Assembly (NCBI GenBank): GCA_001899635.1
Contig: MKVQ01000048.1
Coordinates: 434,001 to 498,000, forward strand
Source of the DNA: Myxococcales bacterium 68-20
GTDB taxonomy: Bacteria; Myxococcota_A; Polyangia; Polyangiales; Polyangiaceae
Length of the DNA: 64,000 nt
Direction: 5' to 3'
Part shown: piece by piece, positions 35,582-43,820 of the stretch
Layout: each line of letters starts with the position of its first letter
Numbering within the stretch: the stretch's first letter is position 1
Position numbers and translations under genes: made by a program
The notes under the pieces: generated by a model
What the model saw: only the letters and a program-made list of their open reading frames with translations
What the model was told of the DNA's origin: nothing
Database searches by the model: none

Positions 35582-36751
35582 TCACGACCGCATCGATTCG
35601 AGCGGGTCCGCGGTCGCTGCGCGCCATGCGGGCACGACGCTCAGCAGCACGAACGGACCGAGCACTGCGATCGTCACGCCGAGGAGCTGCGCGACGTCGA
35701 CCACCGGAGTGAGCGAAGCCCGCGGATACAACACGCTCCAGCCGACGAGCGCAGGCCGGAGCCCCGGGGCCCCGAGCCAGAACACCCACGCATAGCCGAG
35801 CAGGAGACCGAGCGCCGTCGCTCCCGCACCGACGAGGATCGACTCGAAGAGCTTCGCCCACAGAACGTCGCTCGTGGACCAACCGACGGCCTTGAGGACC
35901 GCGATCTCGCGGCGCTCGTCGGCACCGATCCCGCTCGCGCGATCCCACGCGAGGACGAGCAGCGCCAGGATCGCGGGGATCGAGGCGCCGAGCACGAGGC
36001 CGGCGCGGCGGCCGTACGAGAGATGATGGACGCGCTCGAGGAGGTCACGCTCGATCACGCGCGCCGTCGGGAGGCGCTCGATGATCGTGCCGGCGACGAT
36101 TCGCGCCTCGGCCGGGTTCGCGAGCGTGACCGCGAGGTCGGTCGCGTCCCCGTCGGGCAGCCCGAGGAGCGCGCGCGCGTCGTCCTCGTCGCAGAGGATG
36201 ACGTCGGCGGTCCAGAGGTCGAGCGACGACTTGAACGTGCCGACGAGCTTCATCGCATGGGCGCGCGGGTCGGCGGACGGAAGCCCGAGCTCGTCGCCGG
36301 GGAGCATGCCGAGGAAGTGAGCGAGGTCCACGCCCGCGATCATCTCGTGCTCGCCGGGCACGAGATCACGGCCGCTGTGGAGCGCGCCGTTCGCGACCGA
36401 GATCGGGGGCACACCGCGCGGCGTCCCGACGACGGTGACGTTGCCTTGCAGCGCGGGAAGGAAGATGTAGCCCCAGACCCGCGGCGTGACCTCGCGCACC
36501 GAAGGGATGTCGGCGATCTTGGCGCGCTCGCTCGCCGGGATCGTCGTGGGGCGGCCACCGACGAGCTTCTGCACCACGATGTCGGGATGCGCAGCATGGG
36601 CGCGCTCGGCCTCCCCCCGGAGCGATTCGGTCAGGAAGAGCACGGCGGCGACGAGCGCGACGGCGAACGCGAGGCCTCCGCCGAGCGCGATCGAGCGCGC
36701 CCTTCGGCGGGCGAGCGCGCCGAACGCGTGTGCGAGGAGCGATCCCTTCAT
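35582..36751 (-). CDS. FtsX/MacB-type ABC transporter permease
   Basis: A 389-residue protein with one N-terminal transmembrane helix (SIALGGGLAFAVALVAAVLF), a large extracytoplasmic domain (about 45-245), and three C-terminal helices (LVLGASIPAILALLVLA; ILVGAGATALGLLLGYAW; and a last one near LLGVTIAVLGPFVLLSV), the FtsX/MacB topology. The cytoplasmic coupling segment ERREIAVLKAVGWSTSDV is typical. Such permeases drive mechanotransmission or lipoprotein/peptide export with an ATPase of the LolD/MacB type, but no ATPase is encoded nearby. Its ATG overlaps the preceding gene stop (ATGA at 36748-36751). Confidence 0.9.
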   Translation of the reverse strand: MKGSLLAHAFGALARRRARSIALGGGLAFAVALVAAVLFLTESLRGEAERAHAAHPDIVVQKLVGGRPTTIPASERAKIADIPSVREVTPRVWGYIFLPALQGNVTVVGTPRGVPPISVANGALHSGRDLVPGEHEMIAGVDLAHFLGMLPGDELGLPSADPRAHAMKLVGTFKSSLDLWTADVILCDEDDARALLGLPDGDATDLAVTLANPAEARIVAGTIIERLPTARVIERDLLERVHHLSYGRRAGLVLGASIPAILALLVLAWDRASGIGADERREIAVLKAVGWSTSDVLWAKLFESILVGAGATALGLLLGYAWVFWLGAPGLRPALVGWSVLYPRASLTPVVDVAQLLGVTIAVLGPFVLLSVVPAWRAATADPLESMRS

Positions 36752-37119
36752 CGGCTCCGCGCTCCCTTCTCGATGAGCATGCGTGCCGGCGAACCTGCCG
36801 GCCTCGAGCGCTCCGCCGCGGCGGACCACACGTCGAGCGGCGGGGCCATCGCACCGCCGGCGGGATCGGGATCGGGCAGCGCCGGGCCATCGGCGAACGC
36901 CGCGCCCGGCTCCTCGATCGAGGGGGCGCGAAGCCAGCGCGCGCCGCCCGAGAGCGCGAGATCGCTCGACGGAAGGCGAACCGCGACCGCCGCGAGCGCG
37001 GGCTCCTCCGCACGGCGCGCCGCGCGACGCGCGCGCGCGTCGACCGTGAGCGTCGCGACCACGAGCGCAGGGCTCGCGAGGAGGAGGAGGCCGATCGCCC
37101 TCGCGCGAGCATCCGTCAT
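36748..37119 (-). CDS. Small single-span membrane protein in the permease operon
   Basis: A 123-residue protein with an N-terminal membrane helix (AIGLLLLASPALVVATLTV) followed by a basic stretch and an Ala/Pro-rich extramembrane tail. It overlaps the MlaE-type gene before it and the FtsX-type gene after it, each by ATGA, so all three are translationally coupled. It has no recognised domain; it may be an accessory or periplasmic adaptor of one of the two transporters. Confidence 0.78.
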   Translation of the reverse strand: MTDARARAIGLLLLASPALVVATLTVDARARRAARRAEEPALAAVAVRLPSSDLALSGGARWLRAPSIEEPGAAFADGPALPDPDPAGGAMAPPLDVWSAAAERSRPAGSPARMLIEKGARSR

Positions 37120-38042
37120 GAGGTCTGGAAGAGCATCAGGAGCTTCGTCAGCACGAAGTCCGCGATGAGGATCGCGATCGATACCGCGACGACGGAGCGC
37201 GTGGTGGAGAGGCCGACGCCCTCGGTGCCGCCGGTCGTTCGCAGGCCGAAATGACAGCCGACGATCGCGATGATGTACCCGAAGAACGGCGTCTTCGCGA
37301 CGCCGGCCACGAAGTCCATGATGCGGACGGACTCGAGCGACGAGTTGATGAAGAACGTCGGCGAGATGTCGAACTGCGCCGCGCAGATGATGACCGCGCC
37401 GCCGACGCCGAGCGCGAGCGCGTAGACGCTCAGCACCGGCATCACGATGATCGCCGCCAGCATCCGCGGCAAGACGAGCTTCTTCGCCGGATCGGCGCCG
37501 AGCGCGCGGATGGCGTCGACCTGCTCGGTGACGTTCATCGCTCCGACCTCGGCCGCCATGCCGCTCGCGATGCGGCCGCCGACGATGACCGCGGTGAGCG
37601 TTGGCGCGAGCTCTCGGCAGAAGGAGAGCGATACGACGCGCGGGATGTACTCGATGCCGCCGAAGCGGCGGAGGCCGAACGCGAACTGGATCGTCATGAC
37701 CATGCCGATGAAGACCGACGTGACCGTGACGATGCCCAGCGAACGAACGCCGAGGGACTCGAGCTGCTGGATCGTCGAGCTCAGCTCGAACGGCCGCCGG
37801 AAGAGCGACTTCGTCGTTCGCGCGGTGAGGAGCGAGACCTCGCCGAGGTGCTCCAGGAACTGGCGCCACCGCGTCGCGTGGTACTCCCAGAATTTCGGCT
37901 GCGCCGGCGGAGGCGGGACCGAGAAGCCACGCTGCATCGACCGACCCGACATCGGCGGACGGGACTCCGGCCCGCTCCCCGCCGACGGATCGTGGAGCCC
38001 GACGTCTGCGGGAGGGCCGGACGCACCGGATCCCGGCTTCAT
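37116..38042 (-). CDS. MlaE/YrbE-family ABC transporter permease
   Basis: A 308-residue integral membrane protein. After a Gly/Pro-rich N-terminus, MlaE hallmarks are present: a coupling helix (FFELSSTIQQLESLGVRS-like stretch at about 75-95), SVFIGMVMTIQFAFGLRRFG, the conserved PRVVSLSFCRELAPTLTAVI, and VGAMNVTEQVDAIRALGADPAK, LVLPRMLAAII. This family moves phospholipids or other lipids with an MCE protein (MlaD) and ATPase (MlaF); neither is encoded nearby. The ATG overlaps the preceding lipoprotein stop (ATGA). A longer frame to 38207 reads through that lipoprotein gene and is artefactual. Confidence 0.93.
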   Translation of the reverse strand: MKPGSGASGPPADVGLHDPSAGSGPESRPPMSGRSMQRGFSVPPPPAQPKFWEYHATRWRQFLEHLGEVSLLTARTTKSLFRRPFELSSTIQQLESLGVRSLGIVTVTSVFIGMVMTIQFAFGLRRFGGIEYIPRVVSLSFCRELAPTLTAVIVGGRIASGMAAEVGAMNVTEQVDAIRALGADPAKKLVLPRMLAAIIVMPVLSVYALALGVGGAVIICAAQFDISPTFFINSSLESVRIMDFVAGVAKTPFFGYIIAIVGCHFGLRTTGGTEGVGLSTTRSVVAVSIAILIADFVLTKLLMLFQTS

Positions 38043-38587
38043 CCGACGACTCCAGAGCCACGCAGAGTGCGGAAGCCGCGCACGAACGACTCGAACGTCG
38101 GCGCGCCGCCCTCGGAGCCGGCCTGCGAGCCGAGGTAGATGAAGTCGTAGATGCAGCCGTCCTTCGACAGGACGAAGACGTCGATGAACATCGGCACGCC
38201 GTCCCACTTCGCCTTGAGCTTCGTGTGGAGCGCCTCGCGGCTGTCGAACGGCACCGTCTCCTGGCTCAGGTACTCACGCTCGGTCGCGCCGATGAGCAGG
38301 TGGTTCGTGAGCGCAACGAGCGGCGTGCGATCGTCGGCGGAGAGGCAGCGTGCGTTGAGGAGCACCGAGGCGGCGTGCGCTTCGTCACGAAACGCGAGGC
38401 TCGCGTCGTCGACGGCGATGCGCTTCCAGCCGGCCGGCGGGTCCGGGAGCTGGAAGGCGATCGGACCTTTGCGGTAGACGTTGCCGTCGAACGAGCCGGT
38501 CGCCTTCCCTCCACCGCATGCGGCAGCCCCCGACGCGACGACCGCGACGAGACCGAGCCCAAGAAGCGACCGGAGCCGGGGCCACAT
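38039..38587 (-). CDS. Lipoprotein at the head of the permease operon
   Basis: A 182-residue lipoprotein (lipobox ASGAAAC, Cys24). The body is a compact domain with RKGPIAFQLPDPPAGWKRI, LAFRDEAHAASVLLNARC, and a C-terminal FIDVFVLSKDGCIYDFIYLG, without a family I can name. It starts at the ATG 38587 and its stop overlaps the MlaE-type permease start. As the first gene it could be the substrate-delivering or periplasmic partner of the permeases (inference). The gene is divergent from cysS with a 55-bp gap. Confidence 0.8.
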   Translation of the reverse strand: MWPRLRSLLGLGLVAVVASGAAACGGGKATGSFDGNVYRKGPIAFQLPDPPAGWKRIAVDDASLAFRDEAHAASVLLNARCLSADDRTPLVALTNHLLIGATEREYLSQETVPFDSREALHTKLKAKWDGVPMFIDVFVLSKDGCIYDFIYLGSQAGSEGGAPTFESFVRGFRTLRGSGVVG

Positions 38588-38642
38588 CGCCCGATCAGAT
38601 AGCATCGCCTGCGCTCGAAATAGAGGTAATCTCTCCGGCCCG

Positions 38643-40175
38643 ATGCCGGTGCGCCTCTACAATACTCTCACGCAGAAAATCGAGGACTTCGTCCCCCTCA
38701 CGCCGGGGAAGGTGAAGCTCTACGTCTGCGGCATCACCGTCTACGACCTCGCCCACGCCGGCCACGGCCGGACGTACACCACGTTCGACGTGCTCGTGCG
38801 CTTCCTCCGTGCGCGTGGCTTCGAGGTCAGCCATTGCCAGAACGTCACCGACGTCGACGACAAGATCGTGAACCGCGCGAAGGAGCGGGGGGAAGATCCC
38901 CTCGCGCTCTCGAAGCGGATGGGTGAGCTCGCGGACGCGCACCTCGAGGCGATCGGCTGCGCCAAGCCCACCGTGATGCCGCGCGTCTCGACGACGATCG
39001 ACGGCATCGTCGACATCACCGAGAAGCTCATCCGTAATGGCCACGCCTACGTCGCCGAGACCCCGCAGGGCAATGACGTCTACTTCGCCGTCCGCGACTT
39101 CCCTGGGTACGGGAAGCTCTCGCGGCGCAACCTCGACGACCTCCGCGCGGGCGCAAGCGAGCGCCTCGCCGAGGGAGCGACCGACATAAAGAAGGACCCG
39201 CTCGACTTCGCGCTGTGGAAGGCGGCCGGTCCGGACGCCTTCGGCTTCGACAGCCCGTGGGGCAAGGGCCGGCCGGGATGGCACATCGAGTGCTCGGCCA
39301 TGGCCTTCGCCGAGCTCGGCGAGCAGATGGACATCCACGGCGGCGGAATGGACCTCGTCTTCCCGCACCATGAGAACGAGATCGCGCAGAGCGAGGCGTG
39401 CAGCGGCAAGGAGTTCGCCCGCTACTGGATGCACGGCGGCTTCCTCGAGATCGACAGCGAGAAGATGGCGAAGTCGCTCGGCAACTTCGTCACGATCAAG
39501 GACGTCCTCGACAAGAACGATCCCGAGGGCTACCGCTACTTCGTCCTCGGCACGCACTACCGCGGCCCGCTCTCGTTCGACGTCGAGAAGCACCCCGACG
39601 GGCGCGTCACCTTTCCGGGCCTCGACGAAGCCGAGCGGCGGATGGACTACCTCTACGCGACGCGCGACGCGCTCGTGAGCCTCGCCGGCGATGCCGAGCC
39701 CAGCGAGCCGAACATCCTCCAGGGCCAGGCGCAGATCGTCGCCGAAGCCAAGGAGAAGGTCCTCGAGGCGCTCGACCGCGATCTCAACACCCCCGTCGCG
39801 CTGAGCGTCCTCGCGGAGCTCGGCAAGGCAGGCAACGAGATCGTGATGCAGGCCCCGAAGATGCGGAAGGACCCGGCGAAGAACGAGGCGATCAAGAAGC
39901 TCGCGGCCTCCGCCGTGCGCGCCCTCGACGCCGCGTGCGCGCCGCTTGGTCTCATGCAGGCGAAGTCGGACGCGTACTGGGCGCGGACGCGGGAGCGCCG
40001 CCTCCGCCTCCGCGGCCTCGATGCCAGCGCGATCGACGCGAAGGTTGCCGAGCGCGGCGAGGCCCGCAAGGCGAAGGACTTCGCGAAGGCCGACGCGATC
40101 CGCAAGGAGCTCGGCGAGGTCGGGGTCGAAATCTTCGACGCCGCCGACACGAGCAGCTGGAAGATCGCGCTCTGA
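38643..40175 (+). CDS. cysS: Cysteinyl-tRNA synthetase
   Basis: A class I synthetase of 510 residues, standard length. The N-terminal catalytic domain carries YVCGITVYDLAHAGHGRT with a HIGH-type motif reading HAGH, the zinc-binding Cys/His residues (C in VCGIT, C in HIECSAMA, and HHENE), and the KMSKS-type motif EKMAKSLGN. The middle and C-terminal helical domain and an anticodon-binding tail with SWKIAL end complete the protein. It charges tRNA-Cys. A longer frame to 38481 is rejected. It stands alone with a short intergenic region; an unusually strong hairpin follows it. Confidence 0.97.
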   Translation: MPVRLYNTLTQKIEDFVPLTPGKVKLYVCGITVYDLAHAGHGRTYTTFDVLVRFLRARGFEVSHCQNVTDVDDKIVNRAKERGEDPLALSKRMGELADAHLEAIGCAKPTVMPRVSTTIDGIVDITEKLIRNGHAYVAETPQGNDVYFAVRDFPGYGKLSRRNLDDLRAGASERLAEGATDIKKDPLDFALWKAAGPDAFGFDSPWGKGRPGWHIECSAMAFAELGEQMDIHGGGMDLVFPHHENEIAQSEACSGKEFARYWMHGGFLEIDSEKMAKSLGNFVTIKDVLDKNDPEGYRYFVLGTHYRGPLSFDVEKHPDGRVTFPGLDEAERRMDYLYATRDALVSLAGDAEPSEPNILQGQAQIVAEAKEKVLEALDRDLNTPVALSVLAELGKAGNEIVMQAPKMRKDPAKNEAIKKLAASAVRALDAACAPLGLMQAKSDAYWARTRERRLRLRGLDASAIDAKVAERGEARKAKDFAKADAIRKELGEVGVEIFDAADTSSWKIAL

Positions 40176-40241
40176 CCGGACGCGCGCCCGACACGCATCC
40201 GCTCTACAGCCGCGTCGAATGAGCCGGTAGCGACCTCCGAC

Positions 40242-40275
40242 CGCGGTGTGCGACGTCCGCCCGTCGCACACCGCG
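40242..40275 (+). terminator. Strong hairpin downstream of cysS
   Basis: A perfect 13-bp stem (cgcggtgtgcgac with gtcgcacaccgcg) and 8-nt loop lie 66 bp past the cysS stop. No T-tract follows. Its length suggests a terminator or processed 3' end. Confidence 0.6.
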
Positions 40276-40382
40276 AGCGCCTCGTCCCGGCGAGCGGGTA
40301 TCATCGGTGCCATGCACCGCCGCTTCAGCGACCGCTCCGAGCGAACCGCGCAGCAGCGCGCGTCGGACGCGAGCACGGCGTG

Positions 40383-41072
40383 ATGGCGAACATCGAAGCG
40401 GGAGGTCCGCCTCGCCTCGAAGCGCGGGACGTGCGCTTCACCGTTCGCGGCCGGCACATCGTGGACGGTGTGTCGTTGTCGCTGGGCGCAGGCGAGGTGG
40501 TCACCATCGAGGGGGCGTCCGGGAGCGGAAAGACCACGTTCCTCCGCATCCTCGCGACGCAGGTCGAGCCGGACGCCGGTACGATCCTCCTCGACGGCAC
40601 CGATGCGCGCGCGATTACGCCGAGCGTGTTCCGAACGCGCGTGGCGTACGTGCTGCAGGAGTCGCCGATGTTCGACGGTACGGTCGCGGACAACGTCGCG
40701 ACCGGTCCGCGACTTCGCGGAAAGACCATGAGCGCCGGCGCGATTGCCGCGGCGCTCGACCGTGTCGGGCTCGCCGGGCTGAGCGGCCGCATCGCACGAG
40801 AGCTGTCCGGCGGCGAACGGCAGCGCGTCGCGCTCGCCCGAGCGCTCGCGAACGAGCCGGACGTGCTCCTCCTCGACGAGCCCACGTCGGCGCTCGACCC
40901 GAGCTCCGCTCAGCGCGTGCTCGCGGTCGTGCGCGCGCTCGCCGACAGTGGGCTCGCGGTGGTGCTGGTGACGCACGTCGCCGAGCACGCGCTCTCCCTC
41001 GGCGGACGACACCTCGTCTTCGAGGAGGGCCGCATCGTGGGCACCGCCGATCAGCGCCCGGAGACCACGTGA
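40383..41072 (+). CDS. fetA: ABC transporter ATPase, FetA/YbbL type
   Basis: A 229-residue ATP-binding protein: Walker A GASGSGKTT (about 40-48), signature LSGGERQR, Walker B VLLLDEPTSALD, and switch His in LVTHVAEH. The single following permease of the FetB/UPF0014 family identifies it as FetA, part of an iron-export or iron-homeostasis system in E. coli. The ATG at 40383 is preceded by an overlapping GTG; frames starting earlier lack support. Its stop overlaps the permease start as GTGA, so the pair is translationally coupled. Confidence 0.9.
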   Translation: MANIEAGGPPRLEARDVRFTVRGRHIVDGVSLSLGAGEVVTIEGASGSGKTTFLRILATQVEPDAGTILLDGTDARAITPSVFRTRVAYVLQESPMFDGTVADNVATGPRLRGKTMSAGAIAAALDRVGLAGLSGRIARELSGGERQRVALARALANEPDVLLLDEPTSALDPSSAQRVLAVVRALADSGLAVVLVTHVAEHALSLGGRHLVFEEGRIVGTADQRPETT

Positions 41073-41863
41073 GCTACGTCGAGGTCTCGCTCCCAAGGCT
41101 CGCGATCGCGCTCCTCTTCATCGCGATCGCGTGCGGCGTGTCGTGGCGCCTTCGGCTCGGTCTCGGAAGCGCGCTCGTCGTCGGGGCGATCCGAGCCGCG
41201 GTGCAGCTCATCGCGATCGGCTACTTCCTCGTCTTCCTCTTCGCACACGAGAGGGCGTGGCTCGTGCTCACGGTGCTGATCGCGATGCTCCTCGTCGCGG
41301 CGCTCACCAGCGCGCGCCGGCTCGAGCACGGCCCGGGGCTGCGCGTGCTCCTGCCCTACGCCCTCGCAGCGGTCGGAGGCGGCGCCGCCATCGCGCTCTT
41401 GCCGCTCTTCACGCTGATCGTCGTCCCGCATCCGTGGTTCGAGGCGCGATACCTCGTTCCGCTCAGCGGGATGATGATGTCGAGCGCGATGAACGTGGTC
41501 GCGCAGGTGTTCGAGCGCGTCTTCGCGATGGCGCGCAGCGAGCGAGCCGTGATCGAGCAGCTCCTCGCGCTGGGTGCATCGTCCGTCCAGGCAACGCAGT
41601 CGCACACACGCGCGGCGGTCCGCGCGGCCCTCATCCCGACGATCAACGGTCTGGTCACCGTCGGGCTCGTCGCCCTCCCGGGCATGATGACGGGACAGAT
41701 CCTGAGCGGCACGGCTCCAGGGCAAGCGGTCCGTTACCAGGTCGTGATCATGTACCAGCTCGTCGCCGTCGCCGCGGTCTCGGGCGCGCTCGCAACCCGC
41801 TTCGCGCGCCGGATGCTCTTCACGCCGCGCGAGCAACTCCGACGCGATCCCGAGCTTCGTTGA
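41069..41863 (+). CDS. fetB: FetB-type (UPF0014) ABC transporter permease
   Basis: A 264-residue integral membrane protein with about seven helices, belonging to UPF0014: VGAIRAAVQLIAIGYFLVF, EARYLVPLSGMMMSSAMNVV and ALPGMMTGQILSGTAPGQAVRYQ-type conserved segments. With FetA it forms an exporter implicated in iron homeostasis and oxidative-stress resistance. The GTG start at 41069 overlaps the FetA stop. The neighbouring pentahaem cytochrome lipoprotein adds weight to an iron or haem context, but this is inference. Confidence 0.92.
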   Translation: MSYVEVSLPRLAIALLFIAIACGVSWRLRLGLGSALVVGAIRAAVQLIAIGYFLVFLFAHERAWLVLTVLIAMLLVAALTSARRLEHGPGLRVLLPYALAAVGGGAAIALLPLFTLIVVPHPWFEARYLVPLSGMMMSSAMNVVAQVFERVFAMARSERAVIEQLLALGASSVQATQSHTRAAVRAALIPTINGLVTVGLVALPGMMTGQILSGTAPGQAVRYQVVIMYQLVAVAAVSGALATRFARRMLFTPREQLRRDPELR

Positions 41864-42009
41864 GAAGCTCGCGGGGCTCGGCAAAGCTCCGCTCGCTCGT
41901 CTCCCGACTGTCGCGCAGGCACGCGATCTGCTCGTTCCCGCGTGCCGATCGTTCGTCCCCGACACCGCGGCCGGAGGAATCGGTGTGATCTCGGGCGGAA
42001 GGACACCAC

Positions 42010-43782
42010 GTGGCAGCTCGTCTCCTTCGACTGCGGCGCGCATCATTCGCGCGTAGCGCGCAAGACTTGCGCGTGGTGCTCGTCGCGCTGTTGGCCATCG
42101 CCGCGTGCTCGTCGGAGCCCGACGGCGCAGGCGGCGGCGGCCGGTCGAAGCCGAAGCCGGGCGCGACGCCTCCTCCCGCCTGGGTCGACGGGAAGGGCGA
42201 GTTGCTCGCGCCGCTGCCAGCGCATCAGCAGGCGACGACCTCGAGGTTCTCGACGCACGACGTCTGTGCGCAATGCCACTCGGCAGGAGACACGGCGCTC
42301 CGCGACGAGAAGGGACGCGACGTGTCCCCGGTCGGTACGTGGAAGGCCTCCCCGATGGCGCTGGCAGCGCGCGATCCGTACTACCTGGCGGTCGTCGCCG
42401 AGGAGCTCGCCTTTCGCCCCGGCCTGAAGCTCACGGTCGAACGGACATGCACGCGCTGTCATGCGCCCGAGGCCTCCGTCGAGCTCGAAGCGGAAGGGAT
42501 CGGGCCGAGCTTCGCCACACTCACCACCGGCACCACGCCCGAGGCACACCTCGCGCGTGAGGGCGTCGCCTGCACGGGCTGCCACCAGATCGCCGATTCG
42601 AACCTCGGTACGCTCGAGAGCTTCTCGGGCGCCTTCGTGATCGAGGACGCGCGCCTGATCTACGGACCGTACAAGGATCCGCGCGGCGACTTCATGCGCA
42701 CGATCGCGAACTACTCGCCGACGTACGGCGCTCACGTCTCGCGCAGCGCTCTCTGCGCGACCTGCCACACCGTGATCACCCGACCGCGCGACGCGAAGGG
42801 AAACGTCGGCCCGAACTTCCCGGAGCAGACGCCGTACCTCGAATGGGCTGCCTCGGCGTACGCGACGGAGGGAACGCTCGGGGAGCGCTCGGCCGAGTGC
42901 CAGGACTGTCACATGCCGTCGATCTCCGACGACGAGGTCGAGCTCGAGCTGGCGATCGCGAAACAGCCCGACGGATTGCCTCGCCGAAAGCCGTTTCGCC
43001 GGCATGGGTTCGCCGGCGCAAACGTGGCGTTGTCACGGTTCGGGGCGAGCGATCCGAGCTGGTTCGGGGCGAACGTCACCAAGGAGGAGCACGAAGCGCA
43101 GGCCCGCTCCGCGGAGGCCATGCTTCGACGAGCCGCGACCGTCGAGGCGCGCGAGGTCCGACGCTCCGGCGATGGGATCGAGCTCGTCGTCAGCGTCGCG
43201 AATCAGTCGGGCCACAAGTTCCCGACGGGCTATCCGTCGCGCCGCGCGTTCCTGCACGTGCTCGTCACCGCTCCCGACGGACGCGTCGTCTTCGAGTCCG
43301 GCAAGACCGACGCCTACGGTCGTCTCGTGACGTCGACCGGTGCGCTCGCCGAGGCGAAGACGTTCCACCCTCACCTCGACGTCGTCGACCGAGAGGATCT
43401 CGTCCAGATCTACGAGTCGGTGCCCGTCGACAACCAAGGCAAGGTGGCTCACCGTCCGCTCGACGCGCTTCGCTACGCGAAGGACAACCGCCTCCTGCCG
43501 GTCGGCTTCGATCGACGGAGCCGATTCTCGGCGTACATCTCTCCGGTCGGGACCGACGCCGATCCGGGCTGGGGCCACGAGGACACCGTCACGTATCGGA
43601 TCCCGAAGGCGCCGGCGGCATCCACGATCGTCGTGGAGCTCCTCTTTCAGGTCGCGCGGCCGTCGGAGCTCGAAGCCCTCGCGGTGCGGCCCACGCCGGC
43701 CGCGCGCCGACTCTTTGCGTTCGCCGACGCCGCCCCGCTCGCGCCCGTGCTCGTAGCACGGGCCGAGACGCGAGCGCCCTGA
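42010..43782 (+). CDS. Pentahaem cytochrome c lipoprotein
   Basis: A 590-residue lipoprotein (lipobox AIAAC, Cys33) with five CxxCH haem-binding motifs at residues 86-90, 147-151, 188-192, 249-253 and 297-301 (the last followed by Met). The region is like cytochrome c554-type multihaem domains. The C-terminal ~250 residues (SGHKFPTGYPSRRAFLHV onwards) are a beta domain that often follows haem domains in such proteins. It should transfer electrons at the cell surface or in the periplasm. The GTG start at 42010 is preceded by ggaagga. It may be co-regulated with fetAB upstream (146-bp gap). Confidence 0.9.
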   Translation: MAARLLRLRRASFARSAQDLRVVLVALLAIAACSSEPDGAGGGGRSKPKPGATPPPAWVDGKGELLAPLPAHQQATTSRFSTHDVCAQCHSAGDTALRDEKGRDVSPVGTWKASPMALAARDPYYLAVVAEELAFRPGLKLTVERTCTRCHAPEASVELEAEGIGPSFATLTTGTTPEAHLAREGVACTGCHQIADSNLGTLESFSGAFVIEDARLIYGPYKDPRGDFMRTIANYSPTYGAHVSRSALCATCHTVITRPRDAKGNVGPNFPEQTPYLEWAASAYATEGTLGERSAECQDCHMPSISDDEVELELAIAKQPDGLPRRKPFRRHGFAGANVALSRFGASDPSWFGANVTKEEHEAQARSAEAMLRRAATVEAREVRRSGDGIELVVSVANQSGHKFPTGYPSRRAFLHVLVTAPDGRVVFESGKTDAYGRLVTSTGALAEAKTFHPHLDVVDREDLVQIYESVPVDNQGKVAHRPLDALRYAKDNRLLPVGFDRRSRFSAYISPVGTDADPGWGHEDTVTYRIPKAPAASTIVVELLFQVARPSELEALAVRPTPAARRLFAFADAAPLAPVLVARAETRAP

Positions 43783-43820
43783 CGCGCTGAACAAGCGCCG
43801 GGCCCGTCGCGGCTAGTCGA

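Noticed and set aside
38595-41096. Long minus-strand frame of about 830 codons
   Set aside because: Antisense to cysS and fetA; no domain and the plus-strand genes are certain.
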